Below the pieces are notes generated by a model. It was given only the letters and a program-made list of their open reading frames with translations. It did not search any database and was not told the origin of the DNA. This document shows positions 1-6,029 of a stretch of 11,961 bases of DNA, piece by piece (position 1 is the first letter of the stretch; each line of letters begins with the position of its first letter). The position numbers were made by a program, and so were the translations under genes. The stretch is from Planctomycetota bacterium (GTDB lineage: Bacteria; Planctomycetota; Brocadiia; JAJRTI01). The DNA is taken from the NCBI GenBank assembly GCA_024278415.1, contig JAJRTI010000501.1:1-11961 (forward strand). Reading direction: 5' to 3'.

Positions 1-442
1 ATGAAGAGAAGCATTGACGAACAGACTAGGAGTCAGAGTCCCCCCGGCGCCGGGCGATCGTGCGCGATGGACAGCAGAGCCTCCCGCGTGTTCGGCCAGA
101 GCCCGCCGCTCGGCCTGGCTCCGAAAAGAGGCGTGGTAACACTTCAGCCGAGTGCCACGAGGCGCATCCAGGTGAGTCGCTGTTCGTGCATAAGCCGTCG
201 CTCCGCCGGCGCAGGGTCGGCGGGGGCGCTGACCCCATTGCATTCGGCTGAAATGTTACGAGGCGCGATTCCCTTCTTCATCCGTGGTCTCTGGTGACAT
301 CCGTGGGATTCCATTCTTCAGCAACGCGGCTGCGGCAATCCGCACAGACTCCCACGGTGTGACGCATGTCCTGTTGACAGGGGTGGTGGGGGCGCCGCGC
401 TGGGGGGTCATTGTGCCGGCTGGTGGCCGCCGTCTCCCACGC
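1..442. other. Intergenic region with no convincing gene
   Basis: No reading frame here looks like a protein: the open frames are rich in Arg, Ser and Pro, are mutually overlapping and lack recognisable motifs. Visible structure is limited to three items. A 9-bp inverted pair TTCAGCCGA (143-151) / TCGGCTGAA (244-252) flanks about 90 bases, and each arm is followed by or lies near an ACGAGGCGC direct repeat (157-165 and 258-266). A perfect CATCCGTGG direct repeat lies at 279-287 and 298-306. A nested stem sits at 301-357 (CCGTGGGA/TCCCACGG enclosing TGCGG-CAAT-CCGCA). It could be decayed coding sequence or a repeat-rich spacer. Confidence 0.5.
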
Positions 443-471
443 TTGACACACTCCCCAAGCGGCCATAAAAT
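443..471 (+). promoter_or_regulatory. Sigma-70-type promoter for the zinc-ribbon gene
   Basis: A perfect -35 box TTGACA (443-448), a 17-base spacer and a -10 box TAAAAT (466-471, five of six consensus bases) point to transcription starting near 478. That gives a leader of about 33 nt before the ATG at 511. No operator-like palindrome is evident, so it looks like a strong constitutive promoter. Confidence 0.75.
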
Positions 472-510
472 GCGTTCCGTTCGACATTGGCTCCGTGGAG
501 CTTCGTCGCT

Positions 511-783
511 ATGCCCAATCAACCGCGAATTCGGCTCGTGTGCGCCAACTGCTCCGCCGCGATGCAGGTGCCAACCAATGCCGCGTACCGGCCCCACAAG
601 TGCCCGAAGTGTGGCTCGCCGCTGGCCGCGCCGGGGCTCTGCCCGCGCACGTTGAGGCCACTCGCGGGGTACGAGCGGTGGCCGGCGTTCTGGCAGGGCA
701 TGGCCATGGGCGCGGCGTCGGGCGCGCTGGTTCTTGTCGTGGGGTTGCTCGCGGCTGGCGCGTGGAAGGTGTGGGGACAGTAG
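511..783 (+). CDS. Small zinc-ribbon membrane protein, function unknown
   Basis: The 90-residue product has an N-terminal zinc ribbon with two Cys pairs (CANC, Cys11/Cys14; CPKC, Cys31/Cys34), the classic four-cysteine metal knuckle. A single hydrophobic helix follows near the C-terminus (about residues 64-86, rich in Ala, Gly, Val and Leu). The predicted topology is a cytoplasmic zinc ribbon tethered to the membrane. The ATG at 511 was chosen because a GGAG lies about 11 nt upstream and it sits just behind a near-consensus promoter; the frame also has a TTG at 487. Zinc-ribbon plus one-helix proteins of this kind are common in planctomycetes and relatives, but no specific role can be assigned. 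It is monocistronic and converges on the next gene. That it is a real gene is likely; its function is unknown. Confidence 0.8.
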   Translation: MPNQPRIRLVCANCSAAMQVPTNAAYRPHKCPKCGSPLAAPGLCPRTLRPLAGYERWPAFWQGMAMGAASGALVLVVGLLAAGAWKVWGQ

Positions 784-800
784 CGGGCGTAGAACGACAA

Positions 801-835
801 CGGGCGTCCGCAGCATGGGTAGCCGCGAACGCCCG
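801..835. terminator. Possible bidirectional terminator hairpin
   Basis: A 7-bp GC-rich stem CGGGCGT (801-807) / ACGCCCG (829-835), with a further CGC/GCG pairing inside, lies in the 71-base gap between two convergent genes. It is placed to stop transcription from both sides. It lacks an obvious U-tract on either strand, so it would be a weak intrinsic terminator or only a 3'-end stabiliser. Confidence 0.35.
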
Positions 836-854
836 GGAGTGGCGGGTGCGAGGG

Positions 855-1640
855 TCAGCGCACCATGAAGAGTTGGATGTACTTCGTGGCGAGCTGGATA
901 CCGCGGTAGCGGTTCGAGCCCTTGCCCCAGATCGGGCCGTGTGGCTCGACCGAGATCCACGCGTCGTACCCGTGCAGGTAGAGCATGCCCATCATTTTGC
1001 CCCATTGGAGATCGCCCTGCCCTACCGTCGGCTGGATCCACGTGTCCGCCACGTCCAGGCGGTCCTTGATGTGAAAGTGGAGCAGCCGGTCGCCGTACTT
1101 GTAGAGCACCTCGACGGGATCCTCCTCCAAGTTGCGCACGAGGCCCATGGGGTCGAGCTTCAGGCCGACCGCGGGCACTTCGTCCTTGATCATCTCCCAC
1201 ACGGCCATGCGGTGGATCATGCTGCCCTCGTGGCCGAGGTAGTGGCCGAGCTTGACGCCTTTGGCCTCCGCGTGCGCGATCATGGCCGGGAAGACCTTGA
1301 GATACTCCGCCACGTTCGCCTCGTCGTTCTTCTCCTCCAGCACGCCGGTGCCGGTGTACACGATCTCGCAGCCCACGTCAGCCGCGTGGTCGATGCACAG
1401 CTCGAGTTGCTTCAAGTTCGCCTCACGCGTGGCCGGGTCGGGGTCGAGGAAATTGATGCGCCACAGGCCAAACGCACAGGCCTCGAGCCCGTTGTCGGCC
1501 AACGTCTTCTTCATGCTGTCCGCGGTGTCGCGGTCGGACTCGTTGAACTTGTTGTAGAGGATCTCGATGCCATCGAGTTTGTTGTCCACGGCGAAGCGCA
1601 CGTCTGCGTCGCCGAGATCGCCGATGAATGCGAGTTTCAT
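855..1640 (-). CDS. Sugar phosphate isomerase/epimerase-like TIM-barrel protein
   Basis: The 261-residue product matches the length and pattern of the xylose-isomerase-like / AP-endonuclease-2 TIM-barrel family: MKLAFIGDLGDADV at strand 1, LKLDPMGL with Asp163, LLHFHIKD with His188/His190, the GQGDLQW loop (207-213), and ISVEPHG with Glu232. In this family such Asp, His and Glu side chains bind a divalent metal for sugar isomerisation or epimerisation; LGHYLGHEG (131-139) may supply the remaining ligand. The substrate cannot be read from sequence. No signal peptide is evident, so it is presumably cytoplasmic. The ATG at 1640 was chosen because an AGGAG lies 8 nt upstream and a good promoter precedes it; the open frame extends to 1706, but that extension would begin upstream of the predicted transcript. 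The gene appears monocistronic. The family call is firm and the exact reaction unknown. Confidence 0.88.
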   Translation of the reverse strand: MKLAFIGDLGDADVRFAVDNKLDGIEILYNKFNESDRDTADSMKKTLADNGLEACAFGLWRINFLDPDPATREANLKQLELCIDHAADVGCEIVYTGTGVLEEKNDEANVAEYLKVFPAMIAHAEAKGVKLGHYLGHEGSMIHRMAVWEMIKDEVPAVGLKLDPMGLVRNLEEDPVEVLYKYGDRLLHFHIKDRLDVADTWIQPTVGQGDLQWGKMMGMLYLHGYDAWISVEPHGPIWGKGSNRYRGIQLATKYIQLFMVR

Positions 1641-1694
1641 GGGAGCAGCTCCTGGGCTGTTGAGGCGTAGTGAGAGAGGCACTGCGAGTGGCAG

Positions 1695-1723
1695 AAGATA
1701 GTGCATGGCTCGCGGCGAGTCAA
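1695..1723 (-). promoter_or_regulatory. Promoter for the sugar isomerase-like gene
   Basis: Reading the minus strand, TTGACT (1723-1718), a 17-base spacer and TATCTT (1700-1695) form a good sigma-70-type promoter. Transcription would start near 1688, giving a leader of about 48 nt that includes the AGGAG ribosome binding site before the ATG at 1640. Confidence 0.65.
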
Positions 1724-1901
1724 GGCGGGGATCCCAGGAGTTCCTCCATGCGCCACAGACGCGGCGTCTTGTTCGCGGCCAGCGACAAGGCCTAGGTGGG
1801 CTCGTAATAGGGCGGCCCGTTCTTGCGACGCAGCCGACGGGCGATGAATCACCCTGCTACGAACGGCTCAACTCGCTCATGCGGTGGCCGAATCGCCTCT
1901 G
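1724..1901. other. Divergent intergenic spacer
   Basis: Together with the flanking promoters and leaders, this forms the 354-base gap between the divergent isomerase-like and MnmE-like genes (1641-1994). Apart from the two promoters, nothing stands out. The short open frames across it are Arg-rich and lack motifs or plausible starts. Confidence 0.5.
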
Positions 1902-1930
1902 TTGACTTTGGCCGCACAGGCCACTACTCT
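1902..1930 (+). promoter_or_regulatory. mnmE: Candidate promoter for the MnmE-like gene
   Basis: TTGACT (1902-1907), a 17-base spacer and TACTCT (1925-1930) resemble a sigma-70 promoter with a good -35 and a weaker -10. Predicted transcription starts near 1937. This rules out the upstream in-frame GTG at 1884 and supports translation from the ATG at 1995. That ATG has no clear Shine-Dalgarno sequence. Confidence 0.5.
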
Positions 1931-1994
1931 CGACTCATGCCAGCGCAACGCCTGTGATCGGGTGTCCCAATCCCCTCATTCATCGCCGCAGTTC

Positions 1995-3146
1995 ATGGCG
2001 CTTCAGCCCGAAACCATTGCGACTCTCATCACGCCCATCGGCCAAGGCGGCATCGGCGTGGTCCAGGTATCGGGGCCCAGTGCGCAGGGCATTGCTGACC
2101 GCGTGTTCAGGAGCCCGCGTGGCAAGCGGCTCGTCGACGCGCTGGCGAACACACTTCACTATGGCCACGTCGTGGGGCCAGACGGGCAAATCATCGACGA
2201 GGTCATCGTGCGCGTGGCCGACGCGCATGCTTCGTGGCTCGGGGAGCCGACGGTCGAGATCAACTGCCACGGCGGGGTGGCCGCGGTGCGTGCGATACTG
2301 GACGCGGTGGTCGAGTCCGGTGCGCGACGCGTGCCGTGGACGGACGTGGGCCTGAGGGCGTTCCGCGGTGGCCGAATCGACGCGGTCCAACTCGAAGCTT
2401 GGTGGCGCTTGCCCGCCGCCGCCACGAGCCTTGCCGCGGACATGCTGCTGGCGCAGTGGCGGGGCGCACTGAGCCAAGCGGCCCAAGAAGCGCGGGCAGG
2501 CGGCGGCCCGATCGACGCGCTTGTGCAGACCGCGCGCGTCGGCATCGCGCTGTGCGAACCAGCTAAGGTCGTGATCGCGGGCCGGCCCAACGTCGGCAAA
2601 TCCACGCTTTTCAACGCGCTCGTCGCGCAGGAGCGCGCGTTGGTGCACGACCAGCCCGGCACCACGCGCGACTATGTGTCCGCGTGGGTCGAACTTCGCG
2701 GCGTGCCGATCGTGTTGATCGACACGGCCGGAGTGCGCCGCCCGGCCGACGCGATCGAGGCCTCTGGCATCGAACTGGCCCGAAGCCAGATGGCCAACGC
2801 GGACCTCGTGCTCCTGTTGGCGGACACGGCGCCACCAACCGCGCCTGAGGCCCGCGCCGCGCTCGGGTTGCCAGAGGACCGGCCGCTGTTAGTGGTGAGA
2901 ACCAAAGCCGACCTCGGGCCGGGCGCGGCCGGCGCGCCCCCTGGCAGTGTCTCGGTCTCCGGCACGACCGGCGAGGGGCTCCAAACGTTGGGGGATCGGA
3001 TCCTTGAGGCGCTCGTAGGCGCACCGCGGGCCACATGCGACGGCGCGGTCGTGTTCACCCTGCGCCAGGTCGATTGCCTCTCTAGCACGGGTCCGGTGGG
3101 CGACAAGATCCGGCGCCTCCTCCACGACGAGCCCGAGCCGCCGTAA
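1995..3146 (+). CDS. mnmE: Divergent, C-terminally shortened MnmE (TrmE)-type tRNA modification GTPase
   Basis: MnmE, with MnmG, modifies the wobble uridine of certain tRNAs. This 383-residue protein has the family's N-terminal formyl-THF-binding-like domain (ETIATLITPIGQGGIGVVQV at 6-25; VEINCHGG at 87-94; LRAFRGGRID at 120-129). Its G domain has G1 GRPNVGKST (196-204), G2 GTTRD (222-226), G3 DTAG (243-246), G4 RTKAD (302-306, replacing NKxD) and G5 SGTTGEG (322-328). Against the usual length of about 450 residues, the central helical domain is compressed and the usual YTGED segment reads WLGEP. The C-terminal helices with the catalytic Cys-x-Gly-Lys end are absent: the protein stops 20-odd residues after TLRQVD. 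No downstream frame restores them. It may therefore be an inactive or repurposed MnmE-like GTPase. No mnmG is nearby. Assignment to the MnmE/TrmE family is firm; activity is doubtful. Confidence 0.82.
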   Translation: MALQPETIATLITPIGQGGIGVVQVSGPSAQGIADRVFRSPRGKRLVDALANTLHYGHVVGPDGQIIDEVIVRVADAHASWLGEPTVEINCHGGVAAVRAILDAVVESGARRVPWTDVGLRAFRGGRIDAVQLEAWWRLPAAATSLAADMLLAQWRGALSQAAQEARAGGGPIDALVQTARVGIALCEPAKVVIAGRPNVGKSTLFNALVAQERALVHDQPGTTRDYVSAWVELRGVPIVLIDTAGVRRPADAIEASGIELARSQMANADLVLLLADTAPPTAPEARAALGLPEDRPLLVVRTKADLGPGAAGAPPGSVSVSGTTGEGLQTLGDRILEALVGAPRATCDGAVVFTLRQVDCLSSTGPVGDKIRRLLHDEPEPP

Positions 3147-3217
3147 GCCGACGCTCTCCGACGCTTCGCCGTGATCGGGGTCCCACTGATCTCACCTTGG
3201 CCCGGGGAAGTGTTCCT

Positions 3218-4372
3218 TCACAAATACTTCTCCTCCAAGTGCCGGCGGTAGTCTTCCCGATTCACGTTGGCCCCGCGCATGCAACCTCTGGGTGGCCGCG
3301 CAGTTGGCGGCAGGGAGGCCCTCTTCTCCCAGATCCCCTGCGCCTCGTCCGCGCTCCGCACCACCTTGTTCACTGCGAGCCCCTGGCCGGGCAGCTTCGT
3401 GAAGATCCACTCCATGTCCGCGTCGGTCATGTCGCCCCAGATGAGCAGGGGGGTGCGCTCCAGGATCTTCATGTGCGTCTCGTACAGCTCCTCCGCACTC
3501 GGGCCGCCTTCGTCGACGTGCAACTCGATCGCGGCGAAGCCCATGTCGAGGTACGCGTCGAGCGGGATGTGGCCCGTCGAGTGGAGGTGCATGATGACGC
3601 TCGGCAGCTCCGCCACGATGCGCTCGTCGCAGGGCCGGATGAACTCGTCGTACAGGGCCGGCGACAGCAGCGCGGCCGCGTCTTCTTGGTGCCACACCGT
3701 CCCCGCCGGGGCCCACATGCTGTAGTAGAACGATCCGATGCCGGCGTGGAACTCGGGGATGTGATCAAGCTGGAGCCGGGCGTACGCGATGAAGAAATCG
3801 GTGAGCCTCTCGCACACGGCCTTCACCTCGCCGGGCCGCTCCATCATCGCGAACAGGAACTGCTCTCCACCATAGAGCGCGGACAGCAGGTCAGCCACCC
3901 CGCGCATACGCGTGGTCGCGAGCGGATAGCGCCCCGCGCTCCGTTCCGCGATCTTGTTGATGAACTCGACGGTCTTCGCGTTCCACGGTGCATCGGCATC
4001 GAACTCGGGGATCGAGTCCGGCCCATCGAAGTCTGGCGGGGGCTCCGCGTACGCCGAGCCGGTCGTGTGGTCCGCTCGGATCGGACAGCCGAGCGCGGCT
4101 TCGAGCCAAGGGATGCCCCAGAACGCGCACGCGCTCCAGATGAAGTCGCCGCTGCATGCTTCGTGCGCGCCGAAGAGACGATCGCAGTCGTCCAGGTAGG
4201 GCTCGACTGGCACATCCTCGGGTGCGAGAGGGCGGCCGTCGGGCAGCGCCCTCGCCGCGTCGTAGCGGTGCAACGGGTACTCGCTGCCGAGGAAGAACCC
4301 CAGCAGCGGCCGCTCGTTGCCGCGTTCGTAGAAGCGTTGGAATTGGCGGACCCGTTCGTCAATGCTTCTCAT
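3218..4372 (-). CDS. Uroporphyrinogen decarboxylase (URO-D)-family protein
   Basis: The product (384 residues from the chosen start) fits the URO-D/methylcobamide:CoM methyltransferase-like superfamily in length and pattern. Supporting segments are RPLLGFFLG near the N-terminus, a mid-protein helical region, FYYSMWAPAGTVWHQEDAAALLSP (215-238), and the HLHSTGH...DMGFAAIELHVDEGG segment (262-290), which resembles the family's His-containing loop before the 'G-aD-l' strand. Environmental bacteria carry many such paralogues. Most are thought to act on corrinoid-linked methyl groups or unknown substrates rather than in haem synthesis, so true HemE activity is not claimed. Start choice is uncertain: ATG 4372 begins MRSIDERVRQF, while ATG 4426 adds 18 residues. 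Neither has a strong ribosome binding site, and the longer frame to 4648 runs into the upstream peptide gene and is rejected. The gene converges on the MnmE-like gene with a 71-base gap. Confidence 0.8.
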   Translation of the reverse strand: MRSIDERVRQFQRFYERGNERPLLGFFLGSEYPLHRYDAARALPDGRPLAPEDVPVEPYLDDCDRLFGAHEACSGDFIWSACAFWGIPWLEAALGCPIRADHTTGSAYAEPPPDFDGPDSIPEFDADAPWNAKTVEFINKIAERSAGRYPLATTRMRGVADLLSALYGGEQFLFAMMERPGEVKAVCERLTDFFIAYARLQLDHIPEFHAGIGSFYYSMWAPAGTVWHQEDAAALLSPALYDEFIRPCDERIVAELPSVIMHLHSTGHIPLDAYLDMGFAAIELHVDEGGPSAEELYETHMKILERTPLLIWGDMTDADMEWIFTKLPGQGLAVNKVVRSADEAQGIWEKRASLPPTARPPRGCMRGANVNREDYRRHLEEKYL

Positions 4373-4576
4373 GTTATCGCGGTGCAACCACCGTGGTAAG
4401 GCTTGCGTTGTGAAGTATTGCCCCATTTCTGCGGCGTCCCAGTATGCCACATCTCCGCGTGGAGCCGCGACGCCCGCGCCGGCCGAGCGGGCGCCCCGCG
4501 CACACAGGAGTATCCAGACCAAGCACGCGGAAGGCAAAACATCTACCGCCTTGGTTTCGATACGTTCGGTGCTACG

Positions 4577-4594
4577 CGGCTGTCCACTCAGCCG
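4577..4594 (-). terminator. Possible terminator hairpin after the peptide precursor
   Basis: The 6-bp perfect stem CGGCTG / CAGCCG with a 6-base loop lies about 30 nt after the precursor stop codon on the minus strand. There is no U-tract after it, so it is at best a weak intrinsic terminator. The rest of the spacer up to the URO-D gene is GC-rich and shows only a loose promoter-like CATACT. Confidence 0.25.
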
Positions 4595-4625
4595 GCGGCG
4601 AGAGCCTAACGGATATCGTCGATGA

Positions 4626-4820
4626 TCAGCGTTGCACGTTGAACCCAAACCTGGACAAGGTCGCCCACTGTCCCCCTGGCTGGCCTTGCTGGCTAAACCT
4701 TGTGCGCCACCGGGTGGCAGGCGGCTCGGGCTGAGGATTGAAGCCGCCCATTACCTGTTTCAGTTCCTCCTTGGTTATCGTGCGGTCATCCTGAAGATCG
4801 TTGATCTTGATTCTGGCCAT
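4626..4820 (-). CDS. Double-glycine-leader peptide precursor (bacteriocin/RiPP-like)
   Basis: A 64-residue product beginning MARIKINDLQDD. Its leader (1-26) ends in ELKQVMGG, matching the canonical double-glycine leader: Glu at -8, Leu at -7, Val at -4, Gly-Gly at -2/-1. C39 peptidase domains of dedicated ABC exporters, such as the one at 8212-11322, cleave after such motifs. The predicted 38-residue core starts FNPQPEPP, is proline-rich at its N-terminus, has several Arg, Trp and Phe residues, and contains no Cys. Lanthionine and disulphide chemistry are therefore excluded; unmodified export or modification by enzymes encoded elsewhere remains possible. ATG 4820 was chosen over the longer frame (to 4886) because AAGGAG lies 8-9 nt upstream. 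It sits downstream of a Phd-like gene in the same orientation, whose N-terminus also begins MARIKI. The leader call is strong; the activity of the core is unknown. Confidence 0.8.
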   Translation of the reverse strand: MARIKINDLQDDRTITKEELKQVMGGFNPQPEPPATRWRTRFSQQGQPGGQWATLSRFGFNVQR

Positions 4821-4923
4821 CAGACGCTCCTTTGCGAGAAGGGTGGGAAGGGACCATACCAACAGTGTTTGTGGGTTCGCATTCAAGGATCGGCGTTCGA
4901 ATGGGCGCGCGGCAAGGGCAGAA

Positions 4924-4979
4924 GATCACGCGCCCGCCGGCGATCACGGACGGGGGGGGGCCTCGAACGCGCGATCACG
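4924..4979. repeat. Three GATCACG direct repeats with a G9 tract
   Basis: Perfect copies of GATCACG occur at 4924-4930, 4942-4948 and 4973-4979, the last two preceded by C. A run of nine G (4952-4960) lies between copies two and three. The cluster sits between the Phd-like gene and the peptide precursor, where a regulator or translational control site could act. Function is inferred only from position. Confidence 0.5.
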
Positions 4980-4981
4980 CA

Positions 4982-5188
4982 TCAGGAGTCGTCGCCCTTC
5001 GCTTTTCGCACCAGATCCATGAACTCGCAGTACTCGTGGTAGCCGAGAATGACCGCCACGGGCCGGCCGTGTCTATTGACAACGAATCTCTTGCCGTCCA
5101 CGGACGCCTGATGCACGAGATCACCGAATTTCACCTTAGCCGCGGTAGCTGCGATTGGTTCAAGGGTCTCAATTTTGATTCTGGCCAT
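4982..5188 (-). CDS. Phd/YefM-family antitoxin-like protein without a toxin
   Basis: This 68-residue protein carries the Phd/YefM fold signature: IAATAAKVKFGDLVHQA (12-28), then GKRFVVNRHGRPVAVILGYHEYCEFM (32-57), matching the usual 'a-k-F-g-l-l ... v-i-t-r-h-G-r-P-v-A-v-l-y-Y' pattern. Members bind DNA as dimers through the N-terminal part and neutralise a toxin through the C-terminal tail. Here the tail is very short (MDLVRKAKGDDS) and no toxin gene (RelE, Doc, YoeB or PIN type) lies on either side. The next gene downstream is the peptide precursor. An 11-residue N-terminal extension, MARIKIETLEP, starts exactly like the precursor leader. It follows a strong promoter with a palindrome across the start region, so autorepression of this unit is plausible. 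Likely a transcriptional regulator of the peptide gene rather than half of a toxin-antitoxin pair. That role is inferred. Confidence 0.78.
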   Translation of the reverse strand: MARIKIETLEPIAATAAKVKFGDLVHQASVDGKRFVVNRHGRPVAVILGYHEYCEFMDLVRKAKGDDS

Positions 5189-5300
5189 ATGGGTCCGAGA
5201 TTCTCAATGAGCCAGCTTTTGCTCTTTGGCGCGGGAAACGAAGCCCACAGTGTTTGCCTTGCCACTGGAGGAATGCTTAACCGCCTCACAATCTACCATT

Positions 5301-5317
5301 TTGATCAATGTGGTCAA
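5301..5317. promoter_or_regulatory. Candidate operator palindrome
   Basis: TTGATCA-ATG-TGGTCAA is a 17-bp imperfect palindrome: 7-bp arms, 6 of 7 symmetric, 3-bp centre. It overlaps the end of the -10 box and the predicted transcription start of the minus-strand promoter at 5316-5344. This is an ideal place for a repressor; the Phd-like protein encoded immediately downstream is the obvious candidate ligand. Binding is inferred. Confidence 0.5.
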
Positions 5318-5344
5318 TATAGCCCATGTGAGGGGGGCTGTCAA
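5316..5344 (-). promoter_or_regulatory. Strong sigma-70-type promoter for the Phd-like/peptide unit
   Basis: On the minus strand, a perfect TTGACA (5344-5339), exactly 17 bases and TATATT (5321-5316, five of six consensus bases) form one of the two best promoter matches in the window. Predicted transcription starts near 5309, leaving a leader of about 120 nt before the Phd-like gene. It separates expression of the regulator and peptide genes from the upstream exporter operon. Confidence 0.8.
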
Positions 5345-5510
5345 GCGAAAAAATGCGCCTGGGCGTAGTATTGTTCGGCCCGCCATCTTGGAAGCGACGC
5401 ATGAGTGGCGACCGCGCGGCCAATACGGCACAGGGCGACATGGCCGGCTTGCTTTTGGCCGGCATCTACACGATCGACATGCGTCAATTCCTTCGGGCCT
5501 GGCGCGAACA

Positions 5511-5523
5511 CGCTCCCGGAGCG
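5511..5523 (-). terminator. Hairpin just after the export operon
   Basis: The compact stem CGCTC-CCG-GAGCG starts a few bases after the stop codon of the 137-residue chaperone-like gene. No U-tract follows on the minus strand. It could be a weak terminator or a 3'-end protector for the exporter transcript. Confidence 0.3.
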
Positions 5524-5527
5524 GGGA

Positions 5528-5941
5528 CTACGCCAGAACCTTGGCAAGCCAGTCGTCGTAGATCATCTGGCGGACCGCATCCTTGATGCTTTCCGAACTG
5601 AGGTACTTCTTCTTCGCGGTCTTCTTCTCGAGCTGCTCCTTGAACTTCGACATCATGAGGTTCGTCTCGATATAGTCCTCGAACACCTCGACCGCGATGC
5701 CGTTGGCCGAAAGCCAGGCTTCTGTATCGCTCGCCTTGTTTAGCCCGTTCGCCAGGCGCCAGGCGTCTGCGGCCTTCTGGAGCTGGGCCTTTGTCACTTT
5801 GATGCCGGCCTTCTTGGCTGCGTTGGCGGTCACCTTTCGCTGCACGACCTCACACAGCGCGGGTGCGAACGCGCCGGTGATGCGGAGGTAGTCCACTATC
5901 TCTGCAACAGTCACCTCGATCTCAGGGCTTTTCTTCGCCAT
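5528..5941 (-). CDS. SurA/parvulin-like chaperone lacking the PPIase domain
   Basis: This 137-residue helical protein is a paralogue of the parvulin encoded immediately upstream (6066-6809). Residues 9-92 align with that protein without gaps at identical numbering. Shared residues include T11, E14, L19, T22, G23, C30, R35, K36, G46, R62, G66, L67, N80, G81, F87 and E88. Its C-terminal helix (IKDAVRQMIYDDWLAKVL, 119-136) matches IKEAIKERIFNEWLAETL (222-239) of the larger protein. The intervening rotamase domain of roughly 100 residues is missing and replaced by a Lys-rich linker. It therefore keeps only the part that in SurA/PrsA-type proteins forms the substrate-holding chaperone module. No signal peptide. 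ATG 5941 has an AAAGGA about 9 nt upstream; the longer frame to 5983 is less likely. Probably binds the peptide precursor before export; this is inferred. Confidence 0.72.
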   Translation of the reverse strand: MAKKSPEIEVTVAEIVDYLRITGAFAPALCEVVQRKVTANAAKKAGIKVTKAQLQKAADAWRLANGLNKASDTEAWLSANGIAVEVFEDYIETNLMMSKFKEQLEKKTAKKKYLSSESIKDAVRQMIYDDWLAKVLA

Positions 5942-5996
5942 GATAGGATTTCCTTTCTTGGGCGGGAATGAACAATAGCGCATGGAAAACGCGAAT

Positions 5997-6022
5997 CTGT
6001 GACACCCTTGCGGGCGTCACAG
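5997..6022 (-). promoter_or_regulatory. Intercistronic hairpin 2
   Basis: A 7-bp perfect stem CTGTGAC/GTCACAG, then one mismatch and CCC/GGG closed by a TTGC loop, lies between the parvulin gene and its truncated paralogue. No U-tract follows on the minus strand. It may tune the relative level of the downstream gene by pausing or mRNA processing. Confidence 0.4.
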
Positions 6023-6029
6023 CCTTACT

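Larger units (their letters stand above)
5189..5527. other. Regulatory intergenic region between export genes and peptide unit
   Basis: It contains the promoter and palindrome described separately, a leader of about 120 nt before the Phd-like gene, and a TGGCCGGC pair (5441-5448, 5456-5463) able to form a short stem. A 31-codon open frame (5299 to 5204, minus, starting MVDCEAV) begins about 10 nt inside the predicted transcript and ends 15 nt before the Phd-like ATG. It has no ribosome binding site or motif and could be a leader peptide or chance. Nothing convincing is seen on the plus strand. Confidence 0.5.

Noticed and set aside
256..1200. Long minus-strand open frame (314 codons)
   Set aside because: It overlaps the zinc-ribbon gene and the isomerase-like gene, is extremely rich in Arg, Pro and Gly, and has no motif; it is a high-GC shadow frame.
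3197..4399. 400-codon plus-strand open frame opposite the URO-D gene
   Set aside because: It is antisense to a recognisable family protein, Arg/Val/His-rich, with no motif or ribosome binding site.
4626..4820. Lanthipeptide or disulphide-bonded bacteriocin
   Set aside because: The core has no Cys and no LanM, LanBC or other modifying enzyme is encoded in the window.
4821..5188. Type II toxin-antitoxin module
   Set aside because: Only the Phd-like antitoxin half is present; no toxin-like frame is found on either side or either strand.
5204..5299. 31-codon open frame in the leader of the Phd-like transcript
   Set aside because: There is no ribosome binding site and no recognisable motif; kept only as a possible leader peptide in the spacer note.
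5441..5463. TGGCCGGC pair as the terminator of the exporter operon
   Set aside because: The arms are a self-palindromic direct repeat, 65 or more bases after the stop and without a U-tract; no termination role can be supported.
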